Positions 36,893 to 47,915 are shown, numbered from the stretch's first letter. The stretch is 64,000 bases of DNA from Hymenobacter qilianensis (GCF_014489555.1 NZ_CP060784.1:1488001-1552000); one strand, 5' to 3'. The notes: generated from the letters alone by a model not told the origin. Program-made: numbers and translations.

Positions 36893-39800
36893 GTGAAGAA
36901 AGAATCCGTGTCCGAATTCAACGCAACTACACCTACTCGCTTGCCGGCCCTGCAACAGGTGCTCGGGCAGCTGGATGCGTTTAAGCGTAAGTTTTACCTC
37001 AACCTGCTCGTGCGCGGTGCGCTGGTGGCTGGGGGGCTTTTGCTGACGTTATTTTTGGTTTTGAGCCTGCTGGAATACTTCCTTTACCTGCCTACCTGGG
37101 TGCGGGGCGGTCTGCTTTTCGGCTTTTTGGGCTTGGTGGTGTACACCTTCCTGCACTGGATTTGGAAGCCCTTGGCGGCTCTCACCAACCTGCGCCGCCT
37201 GCTTTCTGATGAGCAAGCAGCCCAGCGCGTGGGCGAACTGTTTCCTCAGGTACAGGATAAACTCCTGAACGCTTTGCAGCTGCAAGGTCAGGCCCGCGAG
37301 AATGCCCTGATTGCGGCAAGCTTGGAGCAGCGGGCAGCGCAGTTCACAGGCTTGGAGTTTAGTGAAGGCATCAAGATAAAAGAGCAAACCCGGCCGCTGT
37401 GGAAATATGTGGCCGTGCCGGCTGCCATTGTACTAGGGGTGCTTCTGGTGTATCCGAGCCTGTTTGTGCAGGGAACTGGACGTATTTTGCATTACCGACG
37501 CGCGTATTCGCCCCCGCGCCATTTGAGTTCATTATTGAAAACAAGAAGCTGCAAGCCTTTCGCAATGAGGACTTTAAACTACAGGTACGGATAGAGGGCA
37601 AAGCGCTGCCCAATGAAATTAACATCCGCTACAACGGCCGCGAGCGGCGCCTCACCAAAGAGCCCGGCACTGGCAACCGCTACAGCTATGATTTTCGGCA
37701 GCTCCAGAATAACACGGAGTTTCAGCTGGCCGGCGCTGGCTTTACCTCCGACGAGTATGACCTGACGGTACGTGCCCGCCCCGATCTGCGCGATTTTGCG
37801 GTGCATGTTTCTTACCCAACTTACTTGCGCAAACCTGCCGAAACCATTCGCAACAGCGGCAACCTGACGGTGCCGGAAGGCAGCACCGTGCGCTGGGAAT
37901 TTGCCACCACGGCCACTGATGAGCTGCAACTGCTCTTCAAAAACCCGGATGAAACCGTAACGGCTACCGCGGCTAACGACCAGTTTCAGGCCTCGCGCCG
38001 CGTGCTGCGCAGCCAGGAATATACCGTCCGCCTGCGCAACGCCGCCAGCCTCAACCGCGACCCTATTCAGTACCAAATCACGGCTATTCCCGACCAGACT
38101 CCGGAAATAACCCTGGAAGCTTTCTCCGATACCACCTCGCTGCGCTACTTGGCGCTGGGGGCAATTTGCTCGATGACTACGGCTTTACGCGCTTACAGCT
38201 AAATTATCGGGTTACTTCGGGCCTAAGTCAAACGCCGGCTATAAAACGCGGGCGCTGCCGCTGGAAAGTGGTCCGTCGCAGGCGTACGCTTATCAGTGGG
38301 ATTTGAGCGGCCTCAACATGAAGCCCGGCGACCGGCTTGAGTACTTCGTGCAGGTATGGGACAACGACGGCGTGAACGGCCCCAAGAGTGCCCGTACGCG
38401 CAGCGCCGAGTTTCGGCTGCCGGCCCGCAAGGAGCTACGCGAGCAGCTGAATGCCCAGTCGCAGTCGGTGCAGAACCAGATGAGCAAGTCGGCGGAGCAG
38501 TCAAAAAAGCTGGAGCGCGAGTTGGCCAAAACGGAAGATAAGCTCAAGACCAAGCGCGAGCTGAACTTCCAGGACCGCAAGCAATTGCAGGATATGCTGG
38601 AACAAAAACAGCAGATGGATCAGCAGCTGGCCGACATGAAGAAGATGTTCGAGGAGATGAACCAGCGCCAGGACCAGCTTGATCCCAAAAGCCAAGAGCT
38701 GGCCGAGAAAGCCAAGGAATTGGAAAAGCTGATGGAAACGCTGCTCGACCCCGAAACCAAGAAGCTGTACGAGGAGCTACAGAAACTGCTGGAGCAGCAG
38801 CAGGACCAGACTCAGCCCGAGATGCAGAAACTGCTGCAACAGCTCGAGAACAAGGAAAACACCTTGCAAAAGGAGCTGGAGCGTGCCCTGGAAATGTTCA
38901 AGCAGCTTCAGTTTGAGCAAAAGCAGGAAAACGCCATCAATAAGCTGGAAGAGTTAGCTAAAGAGCAACAGCAGCTGGCCGAGCAAACCCAGCAGAATGA
39001 CAAGTCGCAGCAAAAAGGCCCCCAGCAGCAACAAAAGCAGCAGGAGCTACAGAAGCAGCAAGCCGAAAAGCAGCAGGAATTCAATGAGGTAAAGCAGGAC
39101 TTGCAAGATCTGAAAAAGCTGGACGAGCAGCTCGATGGCGAGAATGGCGCTGACGAGATGAAAGACGAGCAGCAGCAGGTAGACGAGGAAATGCAGGAAA
39201 GCCAGGAGCAGCTCGGCAAAAACCAGAACCAGAAAGCCAGTCAGAGCCAGCAGCAAGCCGGCCAAAAAATGCAGAAAATGGCGCAGCAGATGCGGGAGCA
39301 GCAAGAAGAGGAGGAAGGCGATAAGCAGCAGGAAAACATCGACAGCCTGCGCGACATCCTCGAAAATCTGCTCAAAATCAGCTTCGACCAGGAAGGCCTG
39401 ATGAAAGAATTTCGCCAGGTAGACCAGACTGACCCACGCTTTGTGCAGCTTGGCCAGACCCAGCGCAAGCTCAAGGATGATGCGGCCATTGTGCAGGATT
39501 CGCTGTATGCGTTGGCCAAGAAGGTATTTCAGATTCAGAGCTTTGTGACTCGCGAAGTAGGGGAGATGAACAACCAAATGGATGAGTCGCTGAACCAGAT
39601 TCGGCAGCGCAACGTGGGCCGGGCTACCAGCAGCCAGCAGCTAGCCATGACCAGCATGAATAACCTCGCCCTAATGCTCAACGATGCTTTGCAGCAAATG
39701 CAGGAGCAACAGCGCCAGAGTCAGCAAAACCAGCAGGGCGACGGCAAGCCGGGCAAGAAAAAGAAGAAAGGTCAGGCGGCTGGCGAAGGTCAGATGGGTC

Positions 39801-40306
39801 GTATGCAGCAGCAGCTCAACCAACAGATTCAGCAATTGCAGCAGAGCGGCAAGCAGGGTCGGGAGTTATCGGAGGAGCTGGCGAAGCTGGCCGGGCAGCA
39901 GCAAATGCTGCGCGAGGCGCTCAAGGAGCTGGATAAAATGCAGCAGCAATCTGGGGGGCAAAAAGGCAAAGGCCAGGAAGGCCAGGGCGGTACCGGCGAT
40001 CTGAAAAAATTAATGGAACAAACCGAAACCGACCTCGTAAACAAGCGGCTGACGGAGGAAACTGTTATGCGCCAGCGTCAAATCCTGACTCGCTTGCTGG
40101 AAGCCGAGAAATCGGCCCGGGAGCGGGACCTCGATGACAAGCGTGAAGCGCAGACAGCCCAAGCGAAGCCACCTGTTTTTCCACCCGCCTTTGATCAATA
40201 TAAGCGGCAAAAAGAACGGCAAACTGAGCTACTCCGCACTGTACCACCTGCCCTCACCCCTTACTATCAGCGTGAGGTAAGTGAATATTTTCAGAAAATG
40301 AAGTAG
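36893..40306 (+). CDS. DUF4175 membrane protein with long Gln-rich coiled coil (three frameshifts)
   Basis: 1138 residues after three one-base repairs. Start GTG 36893 (MKKESVSEF). Membrane helices lie near residues 40-85 and 165-190. Breaks: five C at 37511-37515 (six give YSPPAPFEFIIENKKLQ), five G at 38157-38161 (six give LGGNLLDDYGFTRLQLNY), and three G at 38219-38221 (four give SGPKSNAGYKTRALPL). Then comes NMKPGDRLEYFVQVWDND and, from about residue 510 on, hundreds of residues of coiled coil with many Gln (QQQQ). The length divides by three after repair. It is found widely in Bacteroidota as an envelope protein of unknown role. Confidence 0.8.
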
Positions 40307-40350
40307 TACCTCGCTACTTTTACTGCTGCTGCCCCCCTCTTACTTTTACT

Positions 40351-40812
40351 ATGAAGCAGGTTAAAATTCAGATTCCGTCGCTCGTTGAGAATATTCGCGT
40401 GGTAGAAAGCTTCATCGACAATTCGAAGGATACCTTTGATATTGAAGATGATATCTATGGCAATATCATGGTGGCAGTTACGGAAGCCGTCAATAATGCC
40501 ATTCGTCACGGTAACAAATTCGATAAGGATAAAAACGTGTACTTGTCGCTGCATGTAGCTACCGACCGTATCAAATTTGAGGTAGAGGATCAGGGTGACG
40601 GCTTCGATTACACGAATTTGATTGATCCTACAGCTCCTGAAAACCTGGAAAACCCGGGAGGCCGCGGTATTTTTCTGATTCGCCACCTCGCCGACGAGGT
40701 AGAATTTCAGAAAGATGGCCGCAACGTTCAGCTTACGTTCCTGTTAGCTCCTACTTCCGATCTGGAAACCTCGGGCTCCGATTCTTTATCTTCCGATCAT
40801 AACGCGGCATGA
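40351..40812 (+). CDS. RsbW-like ATP-binding anti-sigma/serine kinase
   Basis: 153 residues, a GHKL ATPase domain: VAVTEAVNNAIRHGNKFD (N box), VEDQGDGFDY (G1) and PGGRGIFLIRHLADEVEF (G2). RsbW/SpoIIAB kinases bind a sigma factor or phosphorylate an STAS partner. No sigma factor lies beside it; a STAS-like gene occurs at 51410-51816 but linkage is only a guess. It overlaps ybeY by four bases. Confidence 0.88.
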   Translation: MKQVKIQIPSLVENIRVVESFIDNSKDTFDIEDDIYGNIMVAVTEAVNNAIRHGNKFDKDKNVYLSLHVATDRIKFEVEDQGDGFDYTNLIDPTAPENLENPGGRGIFLIRHLADEVEFQKDGRNVQLTFLLAPTSDLETSGSDSLSSDHNAA

Positions 40813-41300
40813 ACCAACACCCGCCTGGTACCGAGGACGAAATGAACAACGGCCTGCCCGAGCAGTCGCACGAGGTACACGGCATTGAGTTTATTGTAGA
40901 GGATGTGGATTTTGAGCTAGCAGAGGCTGAAGCTCTGACGGCTTGGGTTGAGCGTATTGCGGAAGTGCACGAGCACGAAATCGTGCAGCTTACCTACATT
41001 TTCTGTTCCGACGAATACCTGCACCGCGTAAACGTAGAGTACCTCGACCACGACACGTACACCGACGTTATCACCTTTGATAATGCGGACACGTCGGACA
41101 TTATTGAGGGCGATATTTTTATCAGCGTGGAGCGAGTACGCGAAAACGCTGAGCAACTGGGCGTACCCTTCTGCGACGAACTGCACCGCGTGATGATTCA
41201 TGGTATGCTGCATTTGCTGGGCTACCAAGACAAAGACCTGCTGAGCCAGACGGCCATGCGCAAAAAAGAGGATTACTGCCTATCTTTGCGCACGTTCTGA
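40809..41300 (+). CDS. ybeY: Endoribonuclease YbeY
   Basis: 163 residues. Signature HGMLHLLGYQDKD (HxxxHLxGxxD, three metal-ligand residues) and YLDHDTYTDVITFD. It matures 16S rRNA 3' ends and checks ribosome quality. The N-terminus before HGIEFIVEDV is variable, so the exact start is less sure. Confidence 0.93.
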   Translation: MNQHPPGTEDEMNNGLPEQSHEVHGIEFIVEDVDFELAEAEALTAWVERIAEVHEHEIVQLTYIFCSDEYLHRVNVEYLDHDTYTDVITFDNADTSDIIEGDIFISVERVRENAEQLGVPFCDELHRVMIHGMLHLLGYQDKDLLSQTAMRKKEDYCLSLRTF

Positions 41301-41334
41301 GCACGTTGCCTTTTCTCTTTTCTAAGTAATTATC

Positions 41335-41372
41335 AGAAAACCGCAGGCCGTTTTGAACGGCGGCGGTTTTTT
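41335..41372 (+). terminator. Intrinsic terminator after ybeY
   Basis: AAAACCGC-GGCCGTT, TTG, AACGGCGGCGGTTTTTT: stem with a bulge and a long T-run, about 40 bases after the ybeY stop. Confidence 0.75.
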
Positions 41373-41515
41373 GGTTTTCAGGAACGTACTACGGCGTCTT
41401 TGTCGTTGTGCAATCCAACTTATCGGGTCAGGCAGCAACGATAAATACGCTGTCTTCTGCCTCTGTTTATAAGCTCTTTGCTGTTTATCCTTACAGCTAA
41501 AAAAGCCCCCCAGCC

Positions 41516-43383
41516 ATGTTTCAGCAAGAAGAGTACGATGTTATTGTAGTAGGAGCCGGCCACGCTGGTTGCGAAGCTGCCGCGGCTGCCGCAAACCTTG
41601 GCTCCAAGGTGCTGCTCGTGACGATGAACATGAATACCATCGCCCAGATGTCGTGCAATCCGGCCATGGGCGGGGTGGCCAAGGGGCAGATTCTACGCGA
41701 GGTAGACGCCCTTGGGGGCAAAGTGGCATCGTGACTGATAAGACCATGATTCAGTTCAGGATGCTGAATCGGTCGAAAGGCCCGGCTATGTGGAGCCCGC
41801 GCGCCCAAAGCGACCGGATGCGCTTCGCCGAAGAATGGCGCCTGACTTTGGAGCAAACATTAAACATAGACTTCTGGCAGGAAGCTGTAACGGGTCTGCT
41901 AATAGAAAATGAGACGGTAGCAGGCGTGCGCACGGCGCTGGGCGTGGAGTTTCGCGGCAAAGCTGTGGTGCTTACCAACGGGACTTTCCTCAATGGCCTG
42001 ATTCATATTGGCGAGAAGCAGTTTGGCGGTGGTCGGGCAGCTGAAAAAGCCAGTTCCGGTATTACTGAGCAGCTCATTGAGCTGGGCTTTGAAGCCGGTC
42101 GCATGAAAACCGGTACGCCGCCCCGCGTTGATGGCCGCTCGCTTGATTACTCTAAAATGGAAGAGCAGCCCGGCGACGAAATACCCGGCCGCTTCTCTTA
42201 CCTCGACACGCCGACGCTGGTTAAGCAGCGCCCGTGCTATATCACTTATACGAACCCGGAGGTGCACGAAATTCTGCGCACGGGCTTCGAGAAGTCGCCG
42301 ATGTTTCAGGGTCGCATCAAGGGTTTGGGGCCACGCTATTGCCCGTCGGTGGAGGACAAAATCAACCGCTTCGCTGACAAGGACCGCCACCAGATATTTG
42401 TGGAGCCGGAGGGCAGCAGCACCGTTGAAATGTACATCAACGGCTTCAGCAGCTCTTTGCCAGAGGATGTACAGTACCGGGCTTTGCGCAAGATTGCGGG
42501 CTTCGAGAATGCCAAGATGTTCCGGCCCGGCTACGCCATCGAGTACGACTTTTTCCCACCTACTCAGCTCAACCTAACGCTGGAAACCAAGCGCGTGCGC
42601 AACCTCTACTTCGCGGGCCAGATCAACGGCACCACGGGCTATGAGGAGGCTGCCTGCCAGGGTCTGATGGCTGGTATCAACGCCCACAACCGCGTACACG
42701 ATAAGCAGCCTTTCGTGCTGAAAAGGAGTGAGGCCTACATCGGTGTACTCATCGACGACCTTGTGAACAAAGGCACGGACGAGCCTTACCGCATGTTTAC
42801 CTCGCGCGCCGAGCACCGCATTGTGCTGCGCCAGGATAACGCCGACCTGCGCCTCACGCCTATGGGCTACGCGCTGGGTCTGGCGTCGGAGGAGCGTATG
42901 CAGCGCGTAGAGCAAAAGCAACGCGAAACGGCGGCGGTAATTGAGTATCTGCAAAAGAAATCCATCGAGCCGGCAGAGATTAACGGGCTGCTGACGGAGC
43001 TAGGCTCGGCTACTATCAGCGAGAAAACCCGGGCGGTAAACTTGCTACGCCGCCCTAATGTGGAGCTGGAGCACCTCACGCGCCACCTGCCCAGGCTGGC
43101 ATTGGAGCTGGGTCAATACCAGCCCGATAGTTTGGAACAAGCCATCATTACCATCAAGTACGAATCCTACATTCAGAAGGAGCACTTGCAGGCTGCCCGC
43201 GTGGGTGAGCTGGAAAACTTCGTGATTCAGGGCCGCCTCGATTACAAGCAGATGCCAGCCCTGTCGCACGAGGCCCGCGAGAAGCTGCTGCGCGTGCAGC
43301 CCGAAACCATCGGCCAGGCCGCGCGCATTAGCGGCGTCTCGCCGGCCGATATTTCGGTGTTGATGGTCTATCTTGGCCGGTAA
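41516..43383 (+). CDS. mnmG: tRNA modification enzyme MnmG (GidA), one frameshift
   Basis: 622 residues after repair, the usual length. FAD motif [36 protein letters not shown]; then at 41714-41718 five G, where six give [17 protein letters not shown] and restore [17 protein letters not shown]. Later come GIVHIGEKQF-like [23 protein letters not shown] and the C-terminal helical domain. With MnmE it adds carboxymethylaminomethyl to wobble uridine in tRNA. A six-C motif copy lies five bases before the ATG. gidA lies near the origin in many bacteria, which fits the proposed oriC about 3 kb downstream. Confidence 0.95.
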
Positions 43384-43482
43384 ATTCAATTAACAATTAA
43401 CATTGAGCAATTAACAATGAAGGATAAAGTCCACCTGCTCATCGCTTATTGTTAATTGCTCAATGTTAATTGTTAATTGAAT
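43384..43482. repeat. Large perfect inverted repeat
   Basis: ATTCAATTAACAATTAACAT (43384-43403) starts a 35-base arm whose reverse complement ends at 43482, with a 29-base spacer. It fills the gap between mnmG and the methyltransferase. AT-rich repeats of this kind built from ATTAACAATT units look like a dispersed element, but no second copy is in the window. Confidence 0.75.
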
Positions 43483-43486
43483 ACCT

Positions 43487-44378
43487 GTGTCCTACGAACG
43501 TCTGTCAGCCTGCCCGGTGTGCGGCAAAAGCGAGTTTCGCAACAAGCTGGTAGTTGAAGATAAGTCGGTAAGCAAAGAGAGCTTTGCCATCGTGCAGTGC
43601 AAAAGCTGCGGCTTTCAGTTCACGAACCCGCGGCCCGGCCCGGCCGATATCGGGCGCTACTACGAGTCGGACGAGTACGTGTCGCACAACAGCGGGGCGC
43701 AGGGAGTTATCAATCAAGCCTACAAAGTCGCGCGGTTTTTTACCATGCGCCGCAAAGTGGCGTTGCTGAATAAAAAAGCCCCCGCAAAGGAAAAGTCTTG
43801 GATTACGGCTGCGGTACGGGGCATTTTCTTGCGGCCTGCAAGTCGAATGGCTGGCAGGTGGCCGGAGTGGAGCCGAATGCGCGGGCCCGGGAAGAAGCCG
43901 CGCGCCGCGTAGGTCAGCCCATCGGCGCTGAGGATCTGGGGGCTTTTCTGCCGAGTCGTTCGATGCCATTACGCTCTGGCATGTGCTCGAACACGTACAT
44001 GAGCTGGCTGGTACTTTGAAGCACCTCATCAGTCTGCTGAAGCCAGATGGCGTGTTGATAATTGCGGTGCCCAACGTGGAGAGCTTCGACGCCCAGCACT
44101 ACCGCCAGGATTGGGCTGCCTACGACGTGCCGCGCCACCTGTATCATTTCAGCCCCAAAACCATGACCCAGCTGCTCAAAAAGCACAAGCTCATGGTTCG
44201 CGAAACGCTGCCGCTGCCCTTGGATGCTTACTATGTGAGTATGCTCAGCGAAAAGCACCGCGCCGAGCGTAACGGGGGTTTATTGAGCGTCCTCAAAGCC
44301 GGTTATAAGTCCAATCAGTACGCGGCGGAGCATGAAGGGCAATATTCAAGCTTAATTTACGTAGCTGCTAAGCGGTAG
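43487..44378 (+). CDS. Class I SAM-dependent methyltransferase with N-terminal zinc finger (two frameshifts)
   Basis: 297 residues after repair, start GTG 43487 (MSYERLSACPVCGKSEF). N-terminal CPVCG...CKSCGF looks like a zinc finger. Five C at 43779-43783 should be six, giving KKAPRKGKVLDYGCGTGHFLAAC with the SAM motif DYGCGTG; five G at 43938-43942 should be six, giving DLGGFSAESFDAITLWHVLEHVHELA. The rest (LKPDGVLIIAVPNVESFDA) is the usual fold. Its substrate is unknown. Confidence 0.88.
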
Positions 44379-44400
44379 AAGTACGAGCAGGAACCAGAAC

Positions 44401-44493
44401 GTCATGCAGAACGCAGTGAAGCATCTCGCGTGCTGACGTCTGATTACTGCTCCTGTGTCAGCGCGCGAGATGCTTCACTGCATTCTGCATGAC
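44401..44493. repeat. Dispersed inverted repeat, AAGCATCTCGCGTGC family
   Basis: GTCATGCAGAACGCAGTGAA... pairs with ...TTCACTGCATTCTGCATGAC, with GCATCTCGCG / CGCGAGATGC inside. It is near-identical in its first half to the copy at 13270. Confidence 0.85.
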
Positions 44494-44527
44494 TTTCTAC
44501 TTTTCACCTTTCACCTTTCGCTTTTTC

Positions 44528-46162
44528 ATGTCTGTACGCGCTCATTTGCTGTTTTTACTGGGAATTGGAATAGGAATGAGTGGCTGCGCGGCCGTTAGCT
44601 CACCGGAGGGTGGACCCAAGGATTTGACGCCTCCGAAGCTGGTGCGTACGTCGCCGGAGCAGGGCGCCCGCAACGTTACCCAGCGCAGTATTCGGCTGGA
44701 GTTTTCGGAAACGGTGCAGCTGAAGGACTTGCAGAAGAACCTCATTATCGCGCCCGTTATTTCGGAAGAGAACAAGTACCAGGTGCGTGAGGATAAAGGT
44801 GGCGTCACGCTTACCTTCGAGCAGCCCCTCGATAAAAACACGACCTACTCGTTCAACTTCGGCAAGGCCATCACGGATATTACCGAAAACAATGAGGCCC
44901 CTAACGTCATGCTGAGCTTCAGCACCGGCGCTGATCTGGATTCAGGCCGGGTGTTCGGGCGCGTGACGGACCTGCTCACCAAGCGAACGGCTGAGGATAT
45001 TTCGGTTATACTTTACCCCGAAGCCGACACCGCAAATATTCGTCGGGGAAGGCCTTATTACCTTGCCCGCACAACTAAGAATGGACAGTACTCTTTCCAG
45101 AATCTGCGGGAAGGTCGTTACCGCCTTTTTGCTTTACAAGACAAGAATAACACCCGCCGCTACGAAGAAGGGGAGAGGATAGCCTACTTACCGGAGCTGA
45201 TTACGGTGGCGCCCGGCCTCGACTCGATAGCGCTGGTGCTGGTACGGCCCGATGCTCGCCGTCCGTTAGCCACCGGCCGACAGGGCACGCCTACGCAGTT
45301 TAAGGTAAGCTACAACGAAGGCGTCCGTCAGGCTGTGCTGGCGCCATTACCTGGTGGCGGAGCAACTTCGCCGGAGGCTGTGGCGCAGCTAAATAGTGCC
45401 TTGCAGGTAGCTGATCAGGGCAAATCGGTGGTGCTTTACAAAACCAAAGCCGTTGCGGAAGGGCGCTATCTGCTATCGGCCACCGACAGCGTAGGCAACG
45501 TAGGCCGCGATACTATTAACGTACGCTTTCAGGGCAATGCGCCGGCGCGGCGTGGGCCAGCCTACACCGTAGAGGGCAGTCCGCAGGAAGTTTATTATCA
45601 GGGGCAGGTTCAATTTGTGTTTACTGAGCCTGTTATTTTGCCCCCCAACAAGCCATTTGGTACGCTGGTAGAAGATTCGACTGCCCGCCGCCCGCTTCGC
45701 CTCCCCCAGGATGGTACGCTCAGCCCCGACCGCGTCCGTCTGACGGTGAAACCAAATTTCAAGGCCCGCAAAACAGCCACCATTATTCTCGATAGCACCG
45801 CTATTACCAGCGTCACGGGTCAGTCGTTGGGGCTGCGGCCGCTGCGGCTGCGCATCTCTGAGCAGTCGCCTTCCGGCACCCTATCTGGGGCTATTCAAAC
45901 CAAGTTTACGCGCTATCAGATTCAGCTGATCAATGACACCTTTCAGCCCGTAGCCGTGCTCGATAGCCCCAAAAACCGCTACATATTCACCAATATCGCA
46001 CCCGGATCGTATCAGATTCGTGTTCTGATCGATGCTGATGCCAACGGTACCTGGTACGGCGGCGACCCACAGTTTCGGCTGCCTGCCGAGCCGGTTTATA
46101 TTTTCCCCAAGAAGCTGGACGTGCGCGCTAACTGGGAGCAGGAGGAGAATATTGCCTTCTAG
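44528..46162 (+). CDS. Ig-like-domain lipoprotein
   Basis: 544 residues from ATG 44528 (MSVRAHLLFLLGIGIGMSGC). Lipobox near residue 20 (GMSGCAAV). The N-terminal Ig-like domain shows GPKDLTPPKLVRTSPEQGARNV and FSETVQL, LDKNTTYSFNFGKAITDITE; further carboxypeptidase-like strands follow (GRVFGRVTDLL). The protein is common in Bacteroidota and placed at the cell surface, with no known function. It lies just left of the proposed origin. Confidence 0.85.
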   Translation: MSVRAHLLFLLGIGIGMSGCAAVSSPEGGPKDLTPPKLVRTSPEQGARNVTQRSIRLEFSETVQLKDLQKNLIIAPVISEENKYQVREDKGGVTLTFEQPLDKNTTYSFNFGKAITDITENNEAPNVMLSFSTGADLDSGRVFGRVTDLLTKRTAEDISVILYPEADTANIRRGRPYYLARTTKNGQYSFQNLREGRYRLFALQDKNNTRRYEEGERIAYLPELITVAPGLDSIALVLVRPDARRPLATGRQGTPTQFKVSYNEGVRQAVLAPLPGGGATSPEAVAQLNSALQVADQGKSVVLYKTKAVAEGRYLLSATDSVGNVGRDTINVRFQGNAPARRGPAYTVEGSPQEVYYQGQVQFVFTEPVILPPNKPFGTLVEDSTARRPLRLPQDGTLSPDRVRLTVKPNFKARKTATIILDSTAITSVTGQSLGLRPLRLRISEQSPSGTLSGAIQTKFTRYQIQLINDTFQPVAVLDSPKNRYIFTNIAPGSYQIRVLIDADANGTWYGGDPQFRLPAEPVYIFPKKLDVRANWEQEENIAF

Positions 46163-46302
46163 CGAAGTGCCTCCCGCGCACCGTAGTCGCTTTCCTTTCG
46201 GCAATATGTGGGTTTGACGTGATGGTGCTGCCGCAACCAGAATAGCTGCTTCATATCTTTTTTCTTCAGGCATGTTAATGCCTGTTTCAACCTATCAGCA
46301 AG

Positions 46303-46806
46303 CTATCCACACTGTGTGAATTGCCCCCCAGATATACTGGGGGCTTTTTTGTGGTTTTCCACAGGCTATACACGAGTTTATCCACGGGGTTATAAATACG
46401 CAGGTAATCTGTGGATAATACGGGCGTAACATGGGGATAACTCGTGGAGAAATTGCGGACAAGTTTTTTTGCAGGTCTGAAAGCTAACACAGCACTGTTG
46501 GGCTGTGGATAAGGGTGGACAACTCTCCCCCGAAAAAGACCTAATCCACACTGCCTGATTCGTGTGAATTGTGGATTCGTGGATAACGTCGTGGATTGTG
46601 AATAAAGTAAATAATTTATTATGAGTCAGCGATTTATAATCCACACACCCTGTTGATAGCTGGTGCATAAGCCCGAGCTTGTACACAAGTTTTCAGCACT
46701 GTTTATAACTCTGAAATCTTATCAACTTATGCACAGCCCTAATGGTGGGGGATTAAAAAAACATTTCTTAAAATCTCTTTTAAAAAGTTATTAACCCTGT
46801 GGATAA
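46303..46806. other. Probable chromosomal origin oriC, main DnaA-box cluster
   Basis: Four perfect DnaA boxes (TTATNCACA or its complement): 46410-46418, 46504-46512, 46727-46735 and 46798-46806. Near matches with one difference: 46303-46311, 46378-46386, 46432-46440, 46542-46550, 46578-46586, 46637-46645. Between the last two perfect boxes is an AT-rich stretch (46752-46796, ATTAAAAAAACATTTC and TTTTAAAAAG) fit for unwinding. No gene of normal codon use lies between 46163 and 46886. The neighbourhood (gidA, parS candidate, strand-bias change) agrees. dnaA itself is not in the window, as is usual in many Bacteroidota. Confidence 0.85.
46319..46350. terminator. Hairpin after the Ig-like lipoprotein, unequal arms
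   Basis: TTGCCCCCCAG, ATATA, CTGGGGGCTTTTTT. Six C against five G. It is an inverted pair of the G-run motif at the left edge of the DnaA-box cluster. Confidence 0.75.
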
Positions 46807-46886
46807 ATCAGGCGTTTCCCAAAAAAGCCCCCCAACACAATTCGCGGCTTCTCGCGTATACAGCAGCTCAGCTTCAGCCGGCCGCC

Positions 46887-47378
46887 ATGCCCTTTAATTA
46901 TTCGCTCAATTTCAAAAAAGTTGATTTTCGGCAGCAGCCCGAATTGTATCGCGTGGGCAAAGGCGAGCAGGGCGTGCTGTTGGTAGAGCCCTATAAATCG
47001 GAGATACTACCGCACTGGCGCTTTCGCACGCCCGAAATAGCGCAGGAGTCGTCGGAGCGGATCTATGAGCTGTTTCTGGGCTATCTTAAAGCCAATGACT
47101 TTGTGGGGGCTGATATGGCGCGCAAATTCCTGCAAATGGGCTTTACCCGAGCCCGGCGCTACGCCAACCATAAGGGCGGAAAAAAGTATGATGGCCCGGT
47201 GCCCGACGACAAAAAAGGACAGAGCGGGGCCCACGGTCGTGCCGAGCTGCCCCGCGCCCCCGAAGACCCCGAGAAAGCTGCCGCTGCTGCCATCTTCAAA
47301 CAGAAATGGGACCAGGCCCAGCACTACCCCGAATACGAACGGCAGCGGGCCGATTTTCAGGCTCGCTACGGCAAGTGA
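46887..47378 (+). CDS. DUF4385-family protein
   Basis: 163 residues. Recognised by NYSLNFKKVDFRQQPELYRVGKGEQGVLLVEPYKSEILPHWRF and MARKFLQMGFTRARRYANHKGG. The domain is widespread and uncharacterised. It sits between the two DnaA-box clusters. The upstream motif copy (six C at 46822) lies near the last DnaA box. Confidence 0.8.
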   Translation: MPFNYSLNFKKVDFRQQPELYRVGKGEQGVLLVEPYKSEILPHWRFRTPEIAQESSERIYELFLGYLKANDFVGADMARKFLQMGFTRARRYANHKGGKKYDGPVPDDKKGQSGAHGRAELPRAPEDPEKAAAAAIFKQKWDQAQHYPEYERQRADFQARYGK

Positions 47379-47419
47379 GTTACAGATTCCTACCTTTAGC
47401 TAAACTTAGACCTCACCCC

Positions 47420-47908
47420 ATGGCTATGAAAAAGCCTGACCAACCAACCAGCATGGAAGAAAACGAAATCACTTTGGGCACCGGCATGGGGCCTCTGAAG
47501 TTTGGAGCCTCCATGGACGAGGTGCGCGCCCTGATGGGAGAGCCCGAAGAAATTGAAGAGTCGGAGGATGACGACGAGTTCGAGCATCAAGCCTGGAACT
47601 ACTTGGAGGAAGGCTACTCGCTTTACTTCGATCGTGAAGACGACTATCGCCTCAGCTGCATTGAAACCGACCACCCTGGCTTGCGCCTTTTCGGTGAGCC
47701 AATTCATGGCAAGAGCCAGGCCGCTATCGAGGAGCTGATGCGTCAGCACGGATACAACAACTCCGAAACCGAGCGGATGGAAACCGGCGAAGTTCGCTTA
47801 TCCTACGAGAAGGAGATGATTGACTTATACTTCGATGAGGATGAGCTACAGTTTGTCAACTTCGGCGTGTTTATATCTGACGATCTGGAAGTACAGTGGC
47901 CGAGCTAG
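47420..47908 (+). CDS. Acidic protein of unknown function between the DnaA-box clusters
   Basis: 162 residues from ATG 47420 (MAMKKPDQP); a second ATG six bases on is equally likely. Very acidic (EEIEESEDDDEFEHQ, YFDREDDYRLS, YFDEDELQFVNFGVF). Strands ITLGTGMGPLKFGASMDEV and GRDLEVQWPS-like ends suggest a small beta fold. I do not recognise a family. A link with the origin is only positional. Confidence 0.65.
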   Translation: MAMKKPDQPTSMEENEITLGTGMGPLKFGASMDEVRALMGEPEEIEESEDDDEFEHQAWNYLEEGYSLYFDREDDYRLSCIETDHPGLRLFGEPIHGKSQAAIEELMRQHGYNNSETERMETGEVRLSYEKEMIDLYFDEDELQFVNFGVFISDDLEVQWPS

Positions 47909-47915
47909 TCGCTAG

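Noticed and set aside
41569..43383. A separate gene starting inside mnmG
   Set aside because: It is the downstream part of mnmG seen in the shifted frame; its first 45 residues are not coding.
46163..46886. Short open frames on the minus strand in the origin region
   Set aside because: They are built from DnaA boxes and AT-rich DNA, lack codon bias and resemble no protein.
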